From NCBI RefSeq assembly GCF_019599545.1, contig NZ_JAIEZV010000001.1, forward strand, positions 1,054,001-1,118,000: a DNA stretch of 64,000 bases, written 5' to 3'. Both the position numbers and the translations under genes were made by a program. The notes beneath the pieces are model-generated. The model was not told the DNA's origin and did no database searches. It was given only the letters and a program-made list of their open reading frames with translations. The stretch comes from Halobacillus sp. Nhm2S1 (GTDB lineage: Bacteria > Bacillota > Bacilli > Bacillales > Halobacillaceae). Numbering within the stretch: position 1 is the stretch's first letter; each line of letters opens with the position of its first letter. Below are positions 60,387 through 64,000 of this stretch, piece by piece.

Positions 60387-60712
60387 TAATGGAGACGATG
60401 GAGCAGGCTCGTCAATTCCGGGTAAAGCCCTTGATGTTCAAGAGCCTCCAAGGTCTCTTCTATAGGTAACTTATAACAAAGCATCCCGGCAAAGTGAATC
60501 ATTAGATCCCCATGATTAATTAAACCGTTTGCTACATCCTCTTCGTAACGCTCATTCAAAATTTCCAGCAATTGTAACGATTCTATATATTCTTTTCTTG
60601 TTAAGCTTTTTTCAATGACTAATTTCGTAAATGGGTATTTCTTCATCTCTTCGACTTCTAGTAACAAATTCAAGTGGAATGCAAAGGTTTCACATCGATT
60701 TTCCTTCTCCAA
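60380..60712 (-). CDS. yhaI: DUF1878 protein YhaI
   Basis: A protein of about 110 residues: a short helical start, then KKYPFTKLVIEKSLTRKEYIESLQLLEILNERYEED and a C-terminal LEALEHQGLYPELTSLL. This follows the DUF1878 pattern of B. subtilis YhaI, of unknown function. The start chosen is a TTG with GGAGGGAG five bases upstream; the ORF extends 26 codons further without a site. Confidence 0.8.
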   Translation of the reverse strand: MEKENRCETFAFHLNLLLEVEEMKKYPFTKLVIEKSLTRKEYIESLQLLEILNERYEEDVANGLINHGDLMIHFAGMLCYKLPIEETLEALEHQGLYPELTSLLHRLHYK

Positions 60713-60940
60713 AATACTCCCTCCACAACCTGCTGTCACCCTTGCCATGACAAGGTTTATTAGATCTTTCAACAAAAGAATTAAAAGCAAGTGTTTTTTT
60801 TACAAAAAACCTATTGCTTTTTCTCTTCAAACATACTATTATTCGTCTTGTGCCAAACAAACGAAACATAAAACGTACTACTATCATATCGATATTCATA
60901 ATAAATTCACAGTATTTTTTGTTGTAAGGGAGGGATTCTT

Positions 60941-61492
60941 ATGATGAACTGCTGGAAAACAGTAAACATCAATAAAGAATTCGGTCTGAACCGTGTTTAC
61001 CTGATGTCATTTCTAACAGGACTACTTTCATTCCTAATTTTATACCTGCCGTATTCAATGATTCACGGTACGCATGAGATGAATGATCACGGTTTTCTAC
61101 CGTTGTTGGTTATTTTGTTTTTCTTACCATCGATGCACCGCTTGATGCATATGCTGCCATTAATGCTCAGTTATAAGCGGTTGCGCGTTAAGTTCAAATT
61201 CAGAAAGCGCTATGTACCGACTTTCACTTATCAGTGTAAAACCCGACTGTCAAAGAAGACGTCAATCATGATGGCTCTTGCACCAACATTTCTAATTACA
61301 GTTCCTGCACTCATCATGGGATATGTCTTCCCTCATTACTTTGCATATCTTGTACTCTTTGCATCTGTGAACATCGGATTATCTTTTTCTGATTTTCTTT
61401 ATCTAAATTATTTCGCCAAAGCACCTAAAAAGTGCTTGATCGAGAATGCAAAAGAAGGCTACGATATCTTAATTCAGCAGCCAAAAGCTTAA
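60941..61492 (+). CDS. DUF3267 membrane protein (YhaJ-like), motif-degenerate
   Basis: A 183-residue protein with four hydrophobic segments, resembling DUF3267, described as putative zincin peptidases. The zincin motif HExxH appears here as HRLMH (His66-His70), with Arg at the Glu position, so protease activity is doubtful. KFKFRKRYVPTFTYQCKTRLSK is a conserved-looking loop. GGGAGGG precedes two adjacent ATGs. Position between yhaI and prsA matches B. subtilis yhaJ. Confidence 0.75.
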   Translation: MMNCWKTVNINKEFGLNRVYLMSFLTGLLSFLILYLPYSMIHGTHEMNDHGFLPLLVILFFLPSMHRLMHMLPLMLSYKRLRVKFKFRKRYVPTFTYQCKTRLSKKTSIMMALAPTFLITVPALIMGYVFPHYFAYLVLFASVNIGLSFSDFLYLNYFAKAPKKCLIENAKEGYDILIQQPKA

Positions 61493-61497
61493 TAAAA

Positions 61498-61530
61498 ACA
61501 ACGTTCACTCCCTTGAACGTTGTTTTTTTA
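61498..61530 (+). terminator. Terminator of the DUF3267 gene
   Basis: ACAACGTTCA (61498-61507) pairs with TGAACGTTGT (61514-61523), followed by a T-run. Confidence 0.9.
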
Positions 61531-61541
61531 TGTCTTCTCAC

Positions 61542-61858
61542 AATATATGGGGGATCGTGGAAGACTCATTTTCGAGACTTTTATTGAGTGGATAGGGATC
61601 CTGGGAGATTCTCGTAACTACTTCTCAAAGGTCAACTCGTATGATTGAGGAAAAGCCAATGATCTGCCCACCATATTACATAAAAGCTTGATCCAGAGCG
61701 TCCTATACGTCTCACAGCGGGATCGTGGAAGACCATCCAAATGGTAAAGGGGTTCGTTTCTCACCTATATTGAATGGGGTGAATGGAAAGCGAGTGACTC
61801 CCAATACGGTAAACGAACTCCCATTATCTCGAAACTGAGTTTTTCACATCCGGAAGCA
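61542..61858. repeat. Dispersed repeat, medium decayed copy (copy E)
   Basis: Left GAAGACTCATTTTCGAGA (61560-61577) with L-like flank TATGGGGGATCGTG; right TCTCGAAACTGAGTTTTTC (61827-61845). An internal GGAAGACC and GGGGTTCGTTTCTCACC match the inner boundary of copy C. The interior is reduced to about 285 bp. It starts about 12 bp after a terminator. The 61493-61997 gap holds nothing else recognised. Confidence 0.75.
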
Positions 61859-61997
61859 TTAATTGAAGTCGGAATTTGTCTTTTCTTTTCTGATTCAGAC
61901 TTTTTTGTTCTAACCGGGAAATCCGACCTGCTTTTTTCTGTTCAATCCACCCAAACTTTGATAGAGTAGTTTCATAGGGAATAAAGGAGGTACCAAC

Positions 61998-62180
61998 ATG
62001 GCATTTGGATTCAGCTTGTACGCGCTCGTCATTTTATTCGTGTTTAACTCACTCACACATTCCTTATGCACAAAGACGAAAATGTCGAACGAAAAACAAA
62101 CACGTGTTTTCCGCACGATCAACGTACTGATTACAATATTACTGATCTCTTCTTATGTGGAAGTGCTTAATACACTTTAA
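61998..62180 (+). CDS. Small membrane protein of unknown function
   Basis: A 60-residue protein with two predicted membrane helices (about 5-20 and 42-57) and a short basic loop between them (CTKTKMSNEKQTR). AAAGGAGG is seven bases before the ATG and a terminator follows, so it is a real unit. I do not recognise the family. Confidence 0.75.
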   Translation: MAFGFSLYALVILFVFNSLTHSLCTKTKMSNEKQTRVFRTINVLITILLISSYVEVLNTL

Positions 62181-62182
62181 AA

Positions 62183-62209
62183 ACAGGCCGAAGTTGGCCT
62201 GTTTTTTCT
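62183..62209 (+). terminator. Terminator of the small membrane protein gene
   Basis: AACAGGCC (62183-62190) pairs with GGCCTGTT (62197-62204), followed by a T-run. Confidence 0.88.
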
Positions 62210-62238
62210 ATGTCTTTTTTGAATTGCTATATTTTCAC

Positions 62239-62272
62239 AACACATTATAGAACATTGCCTCTATAATGTGTT
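62239..62272. promoter_or_regulatory. 13-bp inverted repeat upstream of prsA
   Basis: AACACATTATAGA (62239-62251) pairs perfectly with TCTATAATGTGTT (62260-62272) around an 8-base centre. It lies 73 bp before the prsA start and contains TATAGA and TATAAT motifs, so it may overlap the prsA promoter or form a leader hairpin. Confidence 0.5.
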
Positions 62273-62344
62273 ATATTTACTGATAGGCTGTGAGCAAATC
62301 TCTACGTCACGAAATTCACAATAAGTTTTAGGAGTGTCAGGATT

Positions 62345-63286
62345 ATGAAAAAAATAGCCATCACTGCTGCATTAGCAGCGAGCGTATTCACCTTGTCAGC
62401 TTGTTCATCCAATGCAGATGAATCAGAAGTTGTTGTTGAAACTAACGGTGGAGAAGTAACGAAAGAAGAGTTCTATCAGGAATTGAAGTCTCAGTATGGG
62501 GAGCAAGTGCTTCAGACTCTTGTCATGAAAGAAGTTCTTGCCAACAATTATGAGGTTTCTGACGAAGAAGTAAACAAGGAACTAGAAACAATCAAAGAAC
62601 AATACGGCGATAATTTTGAAAACATTCTTCAGCAAAATGGCTTTGCCGATGAAGAAGCTTTCAAAGAAACCATCCGTATGAGCCTATTGCAGGAAAAAGC
62701 GGCTTCTGAAGGAATCGAAATCTCAGAAGAAGAAATGAAAAATTACTATGACCGCATGAAGACAGAAGTTCAAGCGAGTCACATCCTAGTCTCTGATGAA
62801 GAAACAGCGAAAGAAGTGAAAGAAAAAATCGATAATGGTGAAGATTTCGGTGAACTGGCTGCTGAATATTCTTCTGACGGTTCTGCACAGCAAGGCGGTA
62901 AGCTAGGCTGGTTTGGACCTGGAGAAATGGTTGCTGAATTTGAAGATAAAGCCTATGAACTAGAGCCAGGTGAAGTAAGTGAACCTGTTCAATCTCAATT
63001 TGGGTACCACATCATCAAAGTGACAGACAAGCGTGATAAAGAAGACGTTGAATCTTATGAAGATATGAAAGATGAAATTAAGCGCACGTTGACGAGCCAG
63101 AAAGTCGACCAGGCTGAGCTTCAGAAGAAAATGGATGAGCTTATGCAGAACTCTGAAATCGACGTAAAAATCGATGAATTTGAAGGTCTCTTCGATAAAG
63201 AAGAAGCTCCTGTAGAAGAAGGTACAAATCCAGAGGGAAATAACTCAGAAGAAGGCTCTTCTGAAGAAGAAAATACAGAAGAATAA
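62345..63286 (+). CDS. prsA: Foldase lipoprotein PrsA
   Basis: A 313-residue parvulin-type peptidyl-prolyl isomerase. The lipobox LSAC (Cys20) anchors it outside the membrane. The N-terminal chaperone part is followed by the parvulin domain (about 135-230: VQASHILVSDEETAKEV, GGKLGWFGPGEMVAEFEDKAYEL, FGYHIIKVTDKR). A strongly acidic Glu/Asn/Ser tail ends it, longer than in B. subtilis and fitting a halophile. It folds secreted proteins. Confidence 0.96.
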   Translation: MKKIAITAALAASVFTLSACSSNADESEVVVETNGGEVTKEEFYQELKSQYGEQVLQTLVMKEVLANNYEVSDEEVNKELETIKEQYGDNFENILQQNGFADEEAFKETIRMSLLQEKAASEGIEISEEEMKNYYDRMKTEVQASHILVSDEETAKEVKEKIDNGEDFGELAAEYSSDGSAQQGGKLGWFGPGEMVAEFEDKAYELEPGEVSEPVQSQFGYHIIKVTDKRDKEDVESYEDMKDEIKRTLTSQKVDQAELQKKMDELMQNSEIDVKIDEFEGLFDKEEAPVEEGTNPEGNNSEEGSSEEENTEE

Positions 63287-63294
63287 TCAAGACC

Positions 63295-63326
63295 AAAAGC
63301 CAGGTGAATGATTCACCTGGCTTTTA
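63295..63326. terminator. Bidirectional terminator between prsA and yhaL
   Basis: AAAAGCCAGGTGAA (63295-63308) pairs with TTCACCTGGCTTTT (63312-63325), loop TGA. It overlaps the yhaL stop. Confidence 0.9.
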
Positions 63327-63521
63327 TTCTGACATCATGGCATCTCTTTTGCCCCGTCGCTCTTTCTCTTTCTCAATCCGCTTCAAATACACTTGACCTT
63401 CCCTTTCGATATACTCTTGTTCGAGATTGTGCTCCGCTCTCATGGCGCGGATGGCCATATATCCGCTTATGAAAATAAAAACAATGCACAGAAATACCCA
63501 AATCGGAAGACCGAATAACAT
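63324..63521 (-). CDS. yhaL: Sporulation membrane protein YhaL
   Basis: A 65-residue protein with one membrane helix (about 4-24) and a charged helix, EQEYIEREGQVYLKRIEKEKERR. This follows B. subtilis YhaL, a sigma-E-dependent sporulation protein next to prsA. GGGAGG precedes the ATG. Confidence 0.88.
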   Translation of the reverse strand: MLFGLPIWVFLCIVFIFISGYMAIRAMRAEHNLEQEYIEREGQVYLKRIEKEKERRGKRDAMMSE

Positions 63522-63616
63522 AAATTCATCCTCCCTGCTCCTTTTGTCTCTAGTCTATGAGAGACCGCAAACAAATATGATACAAGCTCCCGCATGTTCT
63601 TCGTTCAGGCCAACAA

Positions 63617-63662
63617 AAAAATCCGATGTGCACAGCTAGCAAGCTATCCACAACGGATTTTT
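63617..63662 (-). terminator. Terminator of the second GbsR-like gene
   Basis: AAAAATCCG (63617-63625) pairs with CGGATTTTT (63654-63662), with an internal AGCTAGCAAGCT element in the loop. A T-run follows on the minus strand. Confidence 0.75.
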
Positions 63663-64000
63663 CACTTTTTATCTTTTTGATCAATTTTGGGCACGTATTG
63701 GAAGATCTCCCCTGATTCTACTACATGAATGAATCTCATTAGCCATCGATAATAATTTTGTGCATATTCCAGGCGATCAATGTCTTCTGTTATTTTCATC
63801 TGAAGATCTTCGTCCGTGGTCTGCTCCTGCAGCTCCAGAAGTTCCTGAATAGCTTCATCTGCTTCTTCGATATTCGTCTCCGTATGATGCCTCCAACGGC
63901 TTCCGAACAAGGAAGTAAAAGATTTATACCAATCTTCTTCTGACTTATATAGATCTTTACGGACTCCTTTTTTAAACGAAGGTTCCACCATCTTCATATC
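63662..64000 (-). CDS. GbsR-family regulator, C-terminal part
   Basis: About 112 residues, running off the right edge, so the DNA-binding half is missing. SFKKGVRKDLYKSEEDWYKSFTSLFGSRWR aligns with KKGFRKDLYQANENLYRNFMSSYIKKW of the gbsR-like gene at 59.0 kb, and the rest is a helical dimerisation region. It is a second, diverged member of that family, perhaps controlling another compatible-solute gene set outside the window. Confidence 0.8.
   Translation of the reverse strand, partial: DMKMVEPSFKKGVRKDLYKSEEDWYKSFTSLFGSRWRHHTETNIEEADEAIQELLELQEQTTDEDLQMKITEDIDRLEYAQNYYRWLMRFIHVVESGEIFQYVPKIDQKDKK

Overview
The window reads as chromosome of a moderately halophilic, endospore-forming member of the Bacillaceae, most like Halobacillus or a close relative (inference from gene content). 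Support comes from a gerP spore-coat operon, ComK, ScoC/Hpr, YhaL, AddAB and a LiaFSR system with Bacillus subtilis-type gene order, a complete glycine-betaine ABC importer with GbsR-type regulators, and acidic extracytoplasmic proteins. From about 9 kb to the right end most genes follow, in reverse, the order I recall for the B. subtilis asnO-yisL / gerP-hlpB-addAB / sipV-yhjE-yhjD-comK / lcfB-lplJ-yhfI-yhfH / hemYHE-pbpF-hmoB / yhaA-ecsCBA-hit-trpP-yhaH / hpr-yhaI-yhaJ-prsA-yhaL block. No rRNA, tRNA or CRISPR array was recognised.

Layout. 1-3 kb: the end of a DegV protein, a DUF4349 lipoprotein and a membrane-anchored alpha-amylase homologue that has lost its catalytic residues. 3.3-8.6 kb: an N-acetylglucosamine operon on the minus strand (PTS transporter, nagA, nagB, nagR, a SIS-domain gene) with a NagR-like operator and a cre-like site in front. 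9.3-16.3 kb: asnO, an IS200/IS605 tnpB remnant, a candidate Fur-controlled small RNA, yisL, rocD and three membrane-protein genes. 16.4-26 kb: gerPABCDEF, then hlpB and addAB. 26.7-33.9 kb: sipV, yhjE, yhjD, comK, a frameshifted dehydrogenase, a candidate multi-hairpin RNA and the FadR-controlled acyl-CoA ligase. 34-45.8 kb: lplJ, yhfI, yhfH, a LacI regulator facing a nucleoside hydrolase, haem synthesis genes, a class A PBP, hmoB and a thioredoxin/BdbC pair. 45.9-54.9 kb: liaFSR, a ferritin-like protein, yhaA, ecsCBA, hit, trpP with a TRAP-type leader, yhaH. 55.7-64 kb: opuA importer and GbsR-like regulator, hpr, yhaI, a DUF3267 protein, prsA, yhaL and a second GbsR-like gene running off the end.

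Eight copies, full or decayed, of one non-coding repeat family punctuate the intergenic regions. Full copies are about 510-580 bp between 18-bp inverted termini (GAAGACTCAGTTTCGAGA). Nearly every copy lies just downstream of a Rho-independent terminator. One copy has its interior inverted relative to its flanks, and one carries a nested hairpin insert.

The most unusual items are the Fur-box/promoter/C-rich-loop/terminator unit at 11.5-11.7 kb, the terminator-bounded structured RNA candidate at 30.8-31.0 kb, the terminator-associated repeat family, the amylase pseudoenzyme, and the UAG/GAG repeat array over the trpP ribosome-binding site. All coordinates and motifs were read by eye; no database search was possible.
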